From a virus, in IMG/VR virus record IMGVR_UViG_3300004463_000594, positions 1 to 47,807 of that record: a stretch of DNA of 47,807 nucleotides. One strand, given 5' to 3'. The position numbers and the translations under genes were made by a program. The stretch's first letter is position 1; each line of letters begins with the position of its first letter. Under the pieces are notes generated by a model. The model made no database searches and was not told the origin of the DNA. It saw only the letters and a list, made by a program, of their open reading frames with translations. Positions 32,534 through 40,685 of the stretch are shown here, in pieces.

Positions 32534-33026
32534 TTATTGACTTTCGCGGGATCTCTTCTTCCTCAAGGTCGTCCATCTCGTCGCGGTTCAGGACGCGGGC
32601 AGCCTTGCGCTTGAGCTTCTTTGAGTCATGTTTATTGCCGCCGGTGGTAACGACCTGGCCGCCAACCTTGCCGTAGGCCGCGACCCATTGCTCCGCAGTC
32701 ATCGCGGGCGGCAGTTCGACCACCCACTTCTGCTGCTGCTTGACGTCCTGCTCGACCTTGTCCTTCTGGTCCAGGATCTGCTTGCCGAGCCAAATCTGCA
32801 TGGTCCGGTCTCCGTTGAGGGCCGACTGCATCTGTGCCCGACGCAGGCTGATGGCGCCTCGGGCCTGACCGCTTTCCCAGACGGTCTTCAGCGGATCTCT
32901 CTTGAGGCGGGCCTTGACGGTCTGGACACTGGTGCGGAAGTAGGCCGCCACCTCTTCTACGGTGCAGCACAGTTCGGCCATCCTGCCAAGCTGAATCGGA
33001 TCGAGAACGACTTTGACGGGCTGCAT
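32523..33026 (-). CDS. terS: terminase small subunit-like protein (167 aa)
   Basis: ATG 33026 follows AGGAGGAG. Residues about 12-45 (LGRMAELCCTVEEVAAYFRT then SVQTVKARLKRD) form a helix-turn-helix like those of small terminases that recognise pac/cos DNA; about 60-95 (ALNGDRTMQIWLGKQILDQK) is a helical oligomerisation segment and the tail is acidic (DEMDDLEEEEIPRK). It lies two genes before terL, the usual order, now separated by the IscB element. The stop overlaps the element end, so insertion kept the gene intact. Confidence 0.8.
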   Translation of the reverse strand: MQPVKVVLDPIQLGRMAELCCTVEEVAAYFRTSVQTVKARLKRDPLKTVWESGQARGAISLRRAQMQSALNGDRTMQIWLGKQILDQKDKVEQDVKQQQKWVVELPPAMTAEQWVAAYGKVGGQVVTTGGNKHDSKKLKRKAARVLNRDEMDDLEEEEIPRKSITRP

Positions 33027-33054
33027 CGGCTCCTCCTGCCTGGAGAGAAAACGG

Positions 33055-33089
33055 AAAACCCGCCGACGCGATGGGCGTGGCGGGTTTTT
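33055..33089. terminator. bidirectional intrinsic terminator upstream of terS
   Basis: AAAACCCGCC and GGCGGGTTTTT arms around a spacer, so T-runs occur on both strands. It divides the small-gene block from the packaging module. Confidence 0.8.
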
Positions 33090-33174
33090 CAATCAGGACG
33101 TGGTTATCCGCAAAAAAGATAGCCCACACCGTGCCGTTTTACCAGGGGCAATCGAGGAAAGGGCAAAAAACCTG

Positions 33175-33483
33175 TCAGGTGCAGTCCTTGAGGGTCTTGA
33201 GCGGCTGCGGCATGGTGGGATGCGGGACATCGATGCCGCGTTTGATCAGGGCATCGGTGACGTAGACTTCGAGGTCGTTGAGGATCAGCGTGAACAGCCA
33301 GCAAGGAATGACAATTTCCCGCGACTTGATGTGGTCGAGCATGACATCCATGACGAATTGGGCATTGGGATCGACCCGCATGATGGTGATCCAGTCAAGG
33401 ATGTCCAGCAGGGCGACGCTATCTCTCACTTCGTCCGGCGTCTTCACCGGCACCTCTCTCTCTAGTCTTGTGCCATCGGTCAC
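33175..33483 (-). CDS. small phage protein, unknown (102 aa)
   Basis: GTG 33483 overlaps the upstream stop (GTGA). Helical, acidic-hydrophobic (DSVALLDILDWITIMRVDPN, AQFVMDVMLDHIKSREIV) with a conserved-looking ILNDLEVYVTDALIKRGI. No family assigned. Confidence 0.7.
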   Translation of the reverse strand: MTDGTRLEREVPVKTPDEVRDSVALLDILDWITIMRVDPNAQFVMDVMLDHIKSREIVIPCWLFTLILNDLEVYVTDALIKRGIDVPHPTMPQPLKTLKDCT

Positions 33484-33731
33484 TGCACAGTAGTCGTCAT
33501 CACGCTGGCATGTCCACCCCGTCGACGCGCCAGGATGCTTTCCAGGACGCTGACGGCGTTATCGTCATCGAGGTTAGACAGGGACAGCAGGCTGCCGGGA
33601 CTGTCGTCGTCGGCGGAACGCCCCATGATCAGGACGAAGCCCGCCTCCGGCAATTCCTCCGAGATCGCTTCTGCCAGTGCCCGCAGCATGGCGCCGATGC
33701 GCAGGTCCGTTTCGGTGGTGTAGACGCTCAT
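33480..33731 (-). CDS. small phage protein, unknown (83 aa)
   Basis: ATG 33731 with GGAGG upstream, overlapping the winged-helix gene stop (ATGA). Contains LRIGAMLRALAEAISEELPE (helix), then FVLIMGRSADDDSPGSLLSL, a beta/loop part. Unknown function. Confidence 0.7.
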   Translation of the reverse strand: MSVYTTETDLRIGAMLRALAEAISEELPEAGFVLIMGRSADDDSPGSLLSLSNLDDDNAVSVLESILARRRGGHASVMTTTVQ

Positions 33732-34258
33732 GGGGCGCCTCCCCAGCAAACCTGTTTGCCTGCTGGGTCTGATCGGTAGGCATCCCCGCAATGCCCGGCC
33801 CTGGAGCCCTGCTTGGTGACGGGCGGCTGCGAGATTTCCCGATGGACCTTGCGGCCTTGAGACCGCCTGCGCACCGGTGGCACCGTCACCTCTGTCTCGA
33901 TGCGGGATAGGCCGGACAGCATGAAGCCGATTTCGGGCTGGCTGTCGTCGATGGCCAGCATGATTCCCCTGGCGGCGAGCCGGTAGCGAACGTGGTTGAT
34001 CTCAGTGATGACGATATCGAGGATACTGCGGCCGGGATCGCACAGGCCCTCGCCGAGCATGGCGGCCCACAGCAGGGGGGCTGCGACGCGCTGGCCGCGG
34101 TTGCGCAGCAGTTCCAGCATCAGGCCCGCATGGCGGCCTTCCAGCCCAACGAGCTTGTCCCCGACCTCCAGTTCTGCACGGCTCCAGATCCGGAAGCGGC
34201 AGCCGGACGGCAGGTCGAGGTCGTGGGTGTCTATTTCAGGCGTGTCGTTGGCAGGCAT
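33728..34258 (-). CDS. winged-helix (PhoB/OmpR C-terminal type) DNA-binding protein (176 aa)
   Basis: Residues about 20-115 match the response-regulator effector domain: VGLEGRHAGLMLELLRNRGQ, LCDPGRSILDIVITEINHVR (recognition helix) and RGIMLAIDD-type wing. There is no receiver domain, so it is not controlled by phosphorylation in the usual way. The C-terminal 50 residues are basic and Pro-rich. Probably a phage transcription factor. SD GAGGAAACG. Confidence 0.75.
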   Translation of the reverse strand: MPANDTPEIDTHDLDLPSGCRFRIWSRAELEVGDKLVGLEGRHAGLMLELLRNRGQRVAAPLLWAAMLGEGLCDPGRSILDIVITEINHVRYRLAARGIMLAIDDSQPEIGFMLSGLSRIETEVTVPPVRRRSQGRKVHREISQPPVTKQGSRAGHCGDAYRSDPAGKQVCWGGAP

Positions 34259-34290
34259 TTCGTTTCCTCGCGTCAGTGTATGTTCCGGTC

Positions 34291-34533
34291 TCAGACATTG
34301 CCGACGTATTCGAAGACATGCCGTTCCTCGGCAGGAATCCAGGTCCTTCTGTGAACGGCGTTGGGCGTGATCTCTCTCGACAGGAGAACCGTCGCGTCCG
34401 GATATGTGTCATCTGTCCGGGAGAAAAAAGTTCTAGCGACGCCGTCCGTGAAGGTGGTGATCACCCGCTTGGTGGCAAGCAGGCGTCCCATGGTATCGGG
34501 CGTGACGTAGAGGACCTGACTGTCGGCGGCCAT
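34291..34533 (-). CDS. small phage protein, unknown (80 aa)
   Basis: ATG 34533 preceded by AAAAGGAA. Beta-rich (VLYVTPDTMGRLLATKRVIT, ARTFFSRTDDTYPDATVLLS) with no motif. Kept for its ribosome site and position. Confidence 0.65.
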   Translation of the reverse strand: MAADSQVLYVTPDTMGRLLATKRVITTFTDGVARTFFSRTDDTYPDATVLLSREITPNAVHRRTWIPAEERHVFEYVGNV

Positions 34534-34574
34534 CCTTATTCCTTTTTAGATTTTTGATTGCCCGATACCCTATT

Positions 34575-35129
34575 TTAACCCGGTTTGTCCTTTGTCCAGG
34601 TGTCCTTACGGGCCAGTTCGACGACCAGGGTAGCGGGATGGCCGCCTTCTGAACAGGGAAACAGCGACGGTGCCATACCTTCGTAGGCGGTATTGCAAAC
34701 CGGGCAGCCGTACAGCCGTGGGCCGAGGGTTGGATCTGCCAGGAAGCTGGCGATCCGGCCATCCAGGCTCCGCTTCAGCTTTTTCTCCTGGCGGAGGGTG
34801 GCGATGCGCTGGCGGCGTTCCAGGACCCTGAGGCACATCGCGCATTTTTTCTCAGCCTTGTCTGTGGCGGGGATGACCCAGACCGGTCTCTGTCTGTAAA
34901 CATGGCACAGGCTGATGACATTACCGGCGGCGGCGGCGGTAAAGAAGTGGCTCACCTTGGCATTGTCCTGGGGAAAGCCCCAGTCGTTTATGAAGTCCGG
35001 ATGCCCCTTGATCCGTTCGACGCCGCGTACCGGACAGGGCTTTCCCCGCTTCCTCTTGGGGCCTGGTTTTCTCCGGTAATAGACTTTCTTGGCCGATTTC
35101 CTGGCAGGCCGTTTTTCAGCCTCCGTCAT
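34575..35129 (-). CDS. basic zinc-binding phage protein (184 aa)
   Basis: N-terminal 35 residues are an AT-hook-like basic tract (YYRRKPGPKRKRGKPCPVRG). The middle contains CAMC (KKCAMCLRVLERRQRIATLR) with helices, and the C-terminal part GCPVCNTAYEG plus LFPCSEGGHP could hold zinc. Overlaps the 84-aa gene (ATGA). Possibly nucleic-acid binding; unrecognised. Confidence 0.7.
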   Translation of the reverse strand: MTEAEKRPARKSAKKVYYRRKPGPKRKRGKPCPVRGVERIKGHPDFINDWGFPQDNAKVSHFFTAAAAGNVISLCHVYRQRPVWVIPATDKAEKKCAMCLRVLERRQRIATLRQEKKLKRSLDGRIASFLADPTLGPRLYGCPVCNTAYEGMAPSLFPCSEGGHPATLVVELARKDTWTKDKPG

Positions 35130-35380
35130 GAGAGGTGCTGTCCGGGCTTGCGCGGGCGCCTGACCAGTTCGAGGCAGTCCGGATTATAGAGGGCGACCAG
35201 GACCTCATGACCGCGCTTATGGCGTCGGTCGAACAGCACCTCGATCAGGGGAGGCGTGACGGTAATGACCGTGCCCTGGCGATCGCGCAGGAGTTTGAAG
35301 TCGGCCATCTTCCATAGGTCGTGGGTGACGGCGTAGCTGTCTCGAATGCGGACACGATCCTGGGGTACGAATTCTGGCAT
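35126..35380 (-). CDS. small KOW-like phage protein (84 aa)
   Basis: PQDRVRIRDSYAVTHDLWKM ... RDRQGTVITVTPPLIEVLFD resembles a KOW/SH3-like barrel. Overlaps the next gene (ATGA). No specific role deduced. Confidence 0.65.
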   Translation of the reverse strand: MPEFVPQDRVRIRDSYAVTHDLWKMADFKLLRDRQGTVITVTPPLIEVLFDRRHKRGHEVLVALYNPDCLELVRRPRKPGQHLS

Positions 35381-35383
35381 GGC

Positions 35384-35614
35384 CTACTGCGTGTTTTTCC
35401 GGTTCCAGAACGGGGCGGACATCAGTTGCTGGCACATCTTGTCGAGATAGACTTCCCCCAGCGCTTCGGCAAGCTGCCGAGCCATCCTCTGGGTTTCCGC
35501 GGTCGGGTATTTGTCGTTCATCCGGGAGATCACCCCGGCGATATCACCCAGCGTCATGTCTGGATCGAGACTGTTGCCGATCGTTTCGATGAGTTTTAAT
35601 CCTTTTTTGCTCAC
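35384..35614 (-). CDS. small phage protein, unknown (76 aa)
   Basis: GTG 35614 (V/M-SKKGLKLIETIGNSLDPD) overlaps the HTH gene stop as GTGA; longer frames upstream are shadow of that gene. Helical (AGVISRMNDKYPTAETQRMA, QLAEALGEVYLDKMCQQL). Confidence 0.65.
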   Translation of the reverse strand: MSKKGLKLIETIGNSLDPDMTLGDIAGVISRMNDKYPTAETQRMARQLAEALGEVYLDKMCQQLMSAPFWNRKNTQ

Positions 35615-35916
35615 GGCAGCAATCTCCGGCCTGATTTCGGGGTCAGCGGCACCTTCCTTTGAAGATACGGCACGATGTAGGGGTGTTCCGTGATGTAGCG
35701 ACAAGCCAGCATGACGCAGGTCTTGATCGGCTCCTCTCTGTTTTCCCAATTCCAAATAGTCCGGGACGTTATGCCGAGGATATCCGCAGCCTGTTCCTGG
35801 GTCAGTTCAAGCCCTTCCCGCCACTCCACCAGGTCTGCTCCGATCCACTCGTCCATTCGTTTCCGCGCGCCACCGGCGGAGCGCCATTCCAGGCAACTGG
35901 CATCGCCACCGCTCAT
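35611..35916 (-). CDS. XRE-type helix-turn-helix protein (101 aa)
   Basis: Start MSGGDASC at 35916 has GAGGAC upstream. HTH at about 35-58: ELTQEQAADILGITSRTIWN then WENREE, the standard Cro/CI pattern. The C-terminal half ends LQRKVPLTPK. Likely a repressor or activator of the neighbouring small-gene block. Confidence 0.8.
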   Translation of the reverse strand: MSGGDASCLEWRSAGGARKRMDEWIGADLVEWREGLELTQEQAADILGITSRTIWNWENREEPIKTCVMLACRYITEHPYIVPYLQRKVPLTPKSGRRLLP

Positions 35917-35971
35917 CAGTCCTCGCTGTTATGCGCTTCGTCATAGTCCACCCCTAACATGCCCAAAACGT

Positions 35972-37591
35972 TCAGCGATTGGAAGCGGTTCTGGACAATT
36001 TTTCGGCCAGATGGCGGGCCAGGCGGACGCTGAGCGCGACGATATTCATGGTCACCATAGCCGATCCTGAGGTTGGAAACACGGAGCCCCCGGCGACGTA
36101 GAGGTTTTCCATGCCGTGGACCCGGCAATTGGCGTTGACCACGCCGTGGCGGGGATCGTCGTGCATCCGGGTCGATCCCATGAAATGGGCGGCGCTGTCG
36201 GGCACGCTGGGCCAGGGATCTTCCAGGCTGGAGAACTCGACCTTGATCCGCCCCAGCCCGATCCGGCCAAACTCCTCGGCCAGCAGGCGCTGGCTTTCCA
36301 GGATGGTATGCTTGTCGATCTCGGAAGCACGCCAATCGATCACCAGTTCCCGCTGGCCGTTGCGGTCGAGCCGGTCACCCAGCATGAGGCGGCTGTCCCG
36401 GTTGGGCGCCTGCTCGGCAAAGTAGGACAGTTCCAGGGTGCGATAGCGGGCATCGCCGGTAGCGCGGCCGTAGAGGGCGCTGGCGATTTCATCGACATCA
36501 CCGAGCACCTTGGCCAGATCTCCGCCAAGATCGTCCGGCACCTGACCGTAGAGGGCGCGCTTGACGATCCGGCGCAATGCCTTGAACCCGGCGGAGCGCT
36601 CTCCGCCGTAGCTCTCGTCGAAGAAGACGACGCTGTTGAGCATGTGGCGCGAGCGCTGAACCTCCTGAGACGGCTGGATGGCGACCGCGAAGGGCACCAG
36701 GCTTCCCTGGAAGCGGGCTTCCCAACCGTCGAGGCCGTAGTAGTGGGCGGCGCCCTGGGCGATATCGAGGACGGCGCTGCCGGTGCGCAGCGCCAGGTGG
36801 GTCATGAACCAGCGGCCGACGGTATCATAGCCGTTGCCGAGGCCGGACGGCAGCGTGCCGGTCGAGAGCAGCAGCAGGCGGGCATTCTCCAGGCCCCCGG
36901 CGAGGATAAAGACACGGGCAGAGATGCGGGATCGGGCGCCGTCCGGTCCAGCCAGGACGATGGTCCTTGCGGTCACCCCGCCGTCATCCGTTTCGATCTC
37001 CAGGACATGGGCATGCAGGAAGACGGTGCAGTGCCCGTCTGGGTTGGCCAGGACCTCCCGGTAGATCTCGCCGAACCGGGTCGGTGGGCTTTTCAGGTAG
37101 ACCTTCTCCCGGAGGTGGCCGCCGAGCGTGATCCGGCGCTCAGCGAAGGCGGCGTCCTGCCGGGACCAGTAGTCGGCATTAACCTGATCAGGACGGTCGG
37201 AAGGAAGCTGGCAGTAGGAGAACGCCTTGGGGTAGACCAAATCCAACTCGTCCCGGCCGAACGGCCAGCCGCTGTCGGGCACCCAGGACCGAGCTTCGAG
37301 ATCCCAGGGATCGAGCGGCGCGCAGTTGCCGCCCCAGTGGCCGGTGGTGCCGCCGAACTGGCGCAGCCGGGTCCACATCGGGTCGATCTGCCAGTCGCTG
37401 ACGCAGCTTCCTTGATTGAGGGCTTGGGCCTCGTCTTCCAGGTCGAGGCCGCCGCTGTCGAGCAGGGCGACATGGTAACCCTTGTCCCGGAATTCCAGGG
37501 CGAGCGTGATCCCGGCGGCGCCCGCCCCGACGATGCAGATATCCGTTTCCACGACTGATCCGGTGTCCAGCCGCCTTGCGTCCGTAAACAT
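35972..37591 (-). CDS. GMC-family FAD oxidoreductase (539 aa)
   Basis: N-terminal dinucleotide fold IVGAGAAGITLALEF with GxGxxG at 22-27 and a downstream D/E region (LLDSGGLDLEDE); middle sugar/alcohol-oxidase-like region (GGTTGHWGGNCAPLDP near 80; FILAGGLENARLLL near 240); C-terminal GMC domain with AHFMGSTRMHDDPRHG and NLYVAGGSVFPTSGSAM, which holds the catalytic His region. Members oxidise alcohols or sugars using FAD. In a phage such a gene is an accessory (moron) whose substrate cannot be read; it is the longest non-structural gene here. Confidence 0.88.
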   Translation of the reverse strand: MFTDARRLDTGSVVETDICIVGAGAAGITLALEFRDKGYHVALLDSGGLDLEDEAQALNQGSCVSDWQIDPMWTRLRQFGGTTGHWGGNCAPLDPWDLEARSWVPDSGWPFGRDELDLVYPKAFSYCQLPSDRPDQVNADYWSRQDAAFAERRITLGGHLREKVYLKSPPTRFGEIYREVLANPDGHCTVFLHAHVLEIETDDGGVTARTIVLAGPDGARSRISARVFILAGGLENARLLLLSTGTLPSGLGNGYDTVGRWFMTHLALRTGSAVLDIAQGAAHYYGLDGWEARFQGSLVPFAVAIQPSQEVQRSRHMLNSVVFFDESYGGERSAGFKALRRIVKRALYGQVPDDLGGDLAKVLGDVDEIASALYGRATGDARYRTLELSYFAEQAPNRDSRLMLGDRLDRNGQRELVIDWRASEIDKHTILESQRLLAEEFGRIGLGRIKVEFSSLEDPWPSVPDSAAHFMGSTRMHDDPRHGVVNANCRVHGMENLYVAGGSVFPTSGSAMVTMNIVALSVRLARHLAEKLSRTASNR

Positions 37592-37685
37592 TGATGAATG
37601 CCCCTGATGCGCGCGATGCGCCCATGCTACTCACCCTGGGGTGTTAGCGCAGTCCGGCAAAAGGGCTGGTGTGCATCTAAAGTGG

Positions 37686-37931
37686 CTACTGAGTTCTATG
37701 CGGTTCGTCCAGGGTAGCTGCCTCGTGGCGGGCAATGAAATCCTTGAGGGAGGAGATCATCGAGGCTCTTTGGGCATTGCTGACGTAGTTGATACGGCCG
37801 GGCCTGTGGGGAGCATCCGGCCGGTCCAGTTCGAACACGATCAGGGTGACGCCATGTCCAGAGAAGACCTCGGTCAGAACGGCAAGGATCTCTGCCATCT
37901 GGGCACGGTGTTTTCTTTCGATGGGGCGCAT
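37686..37931 (-). CDS. small phage protein, unknown (81 aa)
   Basis: Ribosome site GGAGG ahead of ATG 37931. MRPIERKHRAQMAEILAVLT, VTLIVFELDRPDAP, and an amphipathic tail. Uncharacterised. Confidence 0.65.
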   Translation of the reverse strand: MRPIERKHRAQMAEILAVLTEVFSGHGVTLIVFELDRPDAPHRPGRINYVSNAQRASMISSLKDFIARHEAATLDEPHRTQ

Positions 37932-37973
37932 GTTCTTTTCCTCCCTGCCGGTACCAACAGACGGCGGGGCGGA

Positions 37974-38876
37974 TCAGTCATCTGCCGGGATCAGGCCGCG
38001 CGTTCTGGCCTGATCGATCAGCGCTTTGACGGACGCTTTGCTCCAGGTCGAGCTACCCTTGGGGGTGACCTGCCGGATGGCGCGGAGATTCTCTCCGATC
38101 TGATCGAGGGTGGCGTTTGGATTGATCCTGACGATCCCGGAGACGATGAGCAGCAGGTGGTCCGGCTTTTTGCGGCGCGGCGCCGCTTTCAGGACGCTAG
38201 CATCGAGCAGTCCGGCGGAGACCAGGCGTCGGGTGACGCGGAAGATGGAATTTTCCTGCCAGGCATTGCCGAACGGGGTCGGGATGCCTTTCTGGTTGAG
38301 GATTTCCGCGACGCCGTCCCAGGGGACGGTTGGCCTCAGGGCGGCAATGATCGGGACGATATCCGGGGCCACGCGGTTGACCGCCTCTTGCCGCTGGGCG
38401 TTTCCGGCAGCGACGATCTTGGCGATGGCTTCCGGGTCTCTGCGCCGGAGACCGGGGTTTCCGGCTTTCTTGCCGTTCTTGCGGCTCACCGCCATCCCAG
38501 CCACGGTGCGTTCCCGGATCAGGGCGCGTTCGAACTCTGCGACAGAGCCGAGGATCTGAAGGGTGAAGCGGCCCTGGGGGCTGGTGGTATCGATCGGATC
38601 GCTGAGCGAGCGGAACGAGATGCCGCGTTTTTGCAGGGAGTCGATGATTTCCAGCAGGTGGACGACGGATCGAGCAAGGCGGTCGATGCGGACGACCACC
38701 AGGGTGTCTCCCTTGCGCAGGGAGGCGATGGTATTGGCCAGGACGGGACGCTTGGGATCTCCACCAGAGCCGTTCTCGGTGAAGACGGTGGTGCATCCGG
38801 CTGCCTTGAGGGCATCGATCTGGCCTTCCGTCGTTTGCTCCTCGGTGGAGACGCGTGCGTAGCCGATGCTTGCCAT
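37974..38876 (-). CDS. serine recombinase, resolvase/invertase type (300 aa)
   Basis: YARVSTEEQ places the catalytic Ser at residue 10 with Arg8; VRIDRLARS supplies Arg63, Arg66 and Arg69; the catalytic domain ends near 135 (EFERALIRERTVAGMAV). The C-terminal about 150 residues, longer than in resolvases, contain HTH-like parts (WDGVAEILNQKGIPTPFGN) and a basic segment. Integrase, invertase or plasmid-type resolution are all possible; no crossover site was found nearby. Good start MASIGYAR. Confidence 0.85.
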   Translation of the reverse strand: MASIGYARVSTEEQTTEGQIDALKAAGCTTVFTENGSGGDPKRPVLANTIASLRKGDTLVVVRIDRLARSVVHLLEIIDSLQKRGISFRSLSDPIDTTSPQGRFTLQILGSVAEFERALIRERTVAGMAVSRKNGKKAGNPGLRRRDPEAIAKIVAAGNAQRQEAVNRVAPDIVPIIAALRPTVPWDGVAEILNQKGIPTPFGNAWQENSIFRVTRRLVSAGLLDASVLKAAPRRKKPDHLLLIVSGIVRINPNATLDQIGENLRAIRQVTPKGSSTWSKASVKALIDQARTRGLIPADD

Positions 38877-38900
38877 GATGTTCCTTCGATGTGTTTTGCG

Positions 38901-39455
38901 CTATACTTTCGGAAGTGTAGTATTTCTCTGAAGTTGGTACTTGCCGTTGCGGTCGGCATAGCTGATCCGGCAGGGATTGCCGCGCAGGAACAGCATTTGG
39001 CAGATCCCTTCGCCGGACCGAAGAAGGACGGGAAAGGGCTGGCAGTTTTGGATTTCCATCGTGATCATCCCTTCGAACCCGGCTTCGACGACGGTATTCT
39101 GGATGACGATGCCGCAGCGGGCCGGGGTGCTCTTGTCCTGGAGCAGGCCGGTCAGGTCCCTCGGCATCCGGACGTATTCCAGGGTGGTTCCGAGCAGGAA
39201 CCCCTTGGCCGGGATGATGACGTGGTCGGCATGGAAGCGGGTAACGTCCTCCTCGGTGACCATGCGGGGGTCGAGGGGATCGTCAGGCGCCCGCGGCTTG
39301 TATCGGATGAAATCGTATCCGAGCCTAAAGTCGTAGCCATAGGAGGACAGGCCGAAGGACATCATGCCCTCCGCCCGGCCGATGAGTTCACGTTCGGCGG
39401 GGGAGATCACCCCGGCGTCGATGAGGTCGAGGATTTCGACGTCTGAAAGTATCAT
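38901..39455 (-). CDS. dcd: dCTP deaminase-like protein
   Basis: Starts MILSDVEILDLIDAG at 39455 (a GTG five codons earlier at 39470 is a less likely alternative). SFGLSSYGYDFRLG near 33-46, LLQDKSTPARCGI (104-116) and VVEAGFEGMITMEIQN (122-137) with E134 match the dCTP deaminase/dUTPase-fold family that makes dUTP or dUMP from dCTP. Phages use it to tune nucleotide pools. 184 aa, the usual length. Confidence 0.85.
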   Translation of the reverse strand: MILSDVEILDLIDAGVISPAERELIGRAEGMMSFGLSSYGYDFRLGYDFIRYKPRAPDDPLDPRMVTEEDVTRFHADHVIIPAKGFLLGTTLEYVRMPRDLTGLLQDKSTPARCGIVIQNTVVEAGFEGMITMEIQNCQPFPVLLRSGEGICQMLFLRGNPCRISYADRNGKYQLQRNTTLPKV

Positions 39456-39482
39456 CCCGCCGTTTAACACACTTCACTCAAA

Positions 39483-39791
39483 TCAGAAAGTTTCCGAGGT
39501 TCTTTTTCGTTCGATCAGATCTTGCTCGAAGGACAGTCTTTGGAATTCGAAGCGATTCCTGACCTCTTCCTGAATGCCATCGGTGGGAACACCCAGCATA
39601 GTGGCAATCATTTCCGCGTGAGCGACAGCACGGGCCTCTGGTCTCGGCATTTCGAGTCTCAGTTCTGTGTACCGGGTTTGGGCGACGGCAACCGGTCCGC
39701 CGAAACGCTCGATCTCCTCGACGCTGCCGAAGAGCATGCTGTCTTGGGCTTGCAGGGCATGCAGGACATCGACGATCTGTTGCGGTGTCAT
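39483..39791 (-). CDS. small phage protein, unknown (102 aa)
   Basis: ATG 39791 follows GGGAAGA. Helical throughout (QQIVDVLHALQAQDSMLFGS, EIERFGGPVAVAQTRY, RNRFEFQRLSFEQDLIERKR). Uncharacterised. Confidence 0.65.
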   Translation of the reverse strand: MTPQQIVDVLHALQAQDSMLFGSVEEIERFGGPVAVAQTRYTELRLEMPRPEARAVAHAEMIATMLGVPTDGIQEEVRNRFEFQRLSFEQDLIERKRTSETF

Positions 39792-39795
39792 GGGG

Positions 39796-40125
39796 TCAGT
39801 CTTCCCAGTCAGATTTTGACTCAATGGCATCACGGACGCTCTCTGCCCATTGTGGATGCCTCTTGGCAAAGTCAGGAGATTTGCAGGCAAGTGCTTCTGC
39901 CAGGAGCCATCTCAGATTTTCGATCACATCTGCCGCTTCAGCGCAGAGGATTGCAACCAGATCTCCTGGGTGTTTGGAGTCGTCCACAGCCGTCAGTCGC
40001 TTAACGATATCCAGCTTGCTGTTACGAAGCGTTGAGACTTCTTCCGCGGAGCGCCTCTCGTTGCGCAACGCTGAGAGGCGCTCTGCCTTGTTCAGTGCTG
40101 ACAAATGCTCTGGAGAGAAGTTCAT
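39796..40125 (-). CDS. small phage protein, unknown (109 aa)
   Basis: Overlaps its upstream gene as ATGA. Helical, with three Ser-Ala-Leu-rich near-repeats (LSALNKAERLSALRNERRSA), then LRWLLAEALACKSPDFAKRH. No domain seen. Confidence 0.65.
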   Translation of the reverse strand: MNFSPEHLSALNKAERLSALRNERRSAEEVSTLRNSKLDIVKRLTAVDDSKHPGDLVAILCAEAADVIENLRWLLAEALACKSPDFAKRHPQWAESVRDAIESKSDWED

Positions 40126-40685
40126 GACGGCATGTTCCTTTTGACGCAGTCCCGGACGGCTTCACCGAGCGGGGAGAGGCGGGGCGGGATGGTGATCTGG
40201 TTATCGGCGCCGACCAAAGCCAGCAGTCCGGTCTTGCGCAGCAGGCTCATGTGGTCGAAATTGGCGCCCTGCCAGCTCATCTCTCCGGGAGGGACGGTGG
40301 CGAGGAAGGCCGCGGTGGCTTCTGGCAGGCGTTCGGCGATGGTCTCCGGACTGTCCTTGGGCGGCGGGTTCAGGACGATCTGGGCGTCCAGGGCAGCCAG
40401 CGGGTCCGGCTTGGGCGTCTTGGACGATTTTGGCGCGGCGGATTTGGACTTCTTCTTGGCAGGCATGGGTGTCGGCCGCAGGTTGGGATCGCTGCGCAAG
40501 CCGTTGAGCGTGCCCCTGAAGGCATCGTTCTCCAGCCTGGGGTAGGTCCAGTAGAGGATATAGTTGAGGCGCTCGATTTCCTCTTTCAGGTGCTCTGCCA
40601 CCTGCCGGGTGTCGAGATATGCCTGCTGGTAATCTGAGATGGGCTCGACCGGCAATTCCGGCTTGACCTTTTTCGGGGTTGCCAT
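40122..40685 (-). CDS. phage protein with HTH-like C-terminus (187 aa)
   Basis: ATG 40685 (MATPKKVKPELPVEPISD) overlaps the upstream stop. Coiled-coil helix near 25-45 (LDTRQVAEHLKEEIERLNYI), Lys/Pro-rich linker, and a C-terminal winged-helix-like block (MSLLRKTGLLALVGADNQIT). Unassigned. Confidence 0.65.
   Translation of the reverse strand: MATPKKVKPELPVEPISDYQQAYLDTRQVAEHLKEEIERLNYILYWTYPRLENDAFRGTLNGLRSDPNLRPTPMPAKKKSKSAAPKSSKTPKPDPLAALDAQIVLNPPPKDSPETIAERLPEATAAFLATVPPGEMSWQGANFDHMSLLRKTGLLALVGADNQITIPPRLSPLGEAVRDCVKRNMPS

Noticed and set aside
36116-37558. 480-codon plus-strand open frame
   Set aside because: Antisense of the GMC oxidoreductase, which has clear motifs.
37641-39446. 601-codon plus-strand open frame
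   Set aside because: Crosses three good minus genes including the recombinase.
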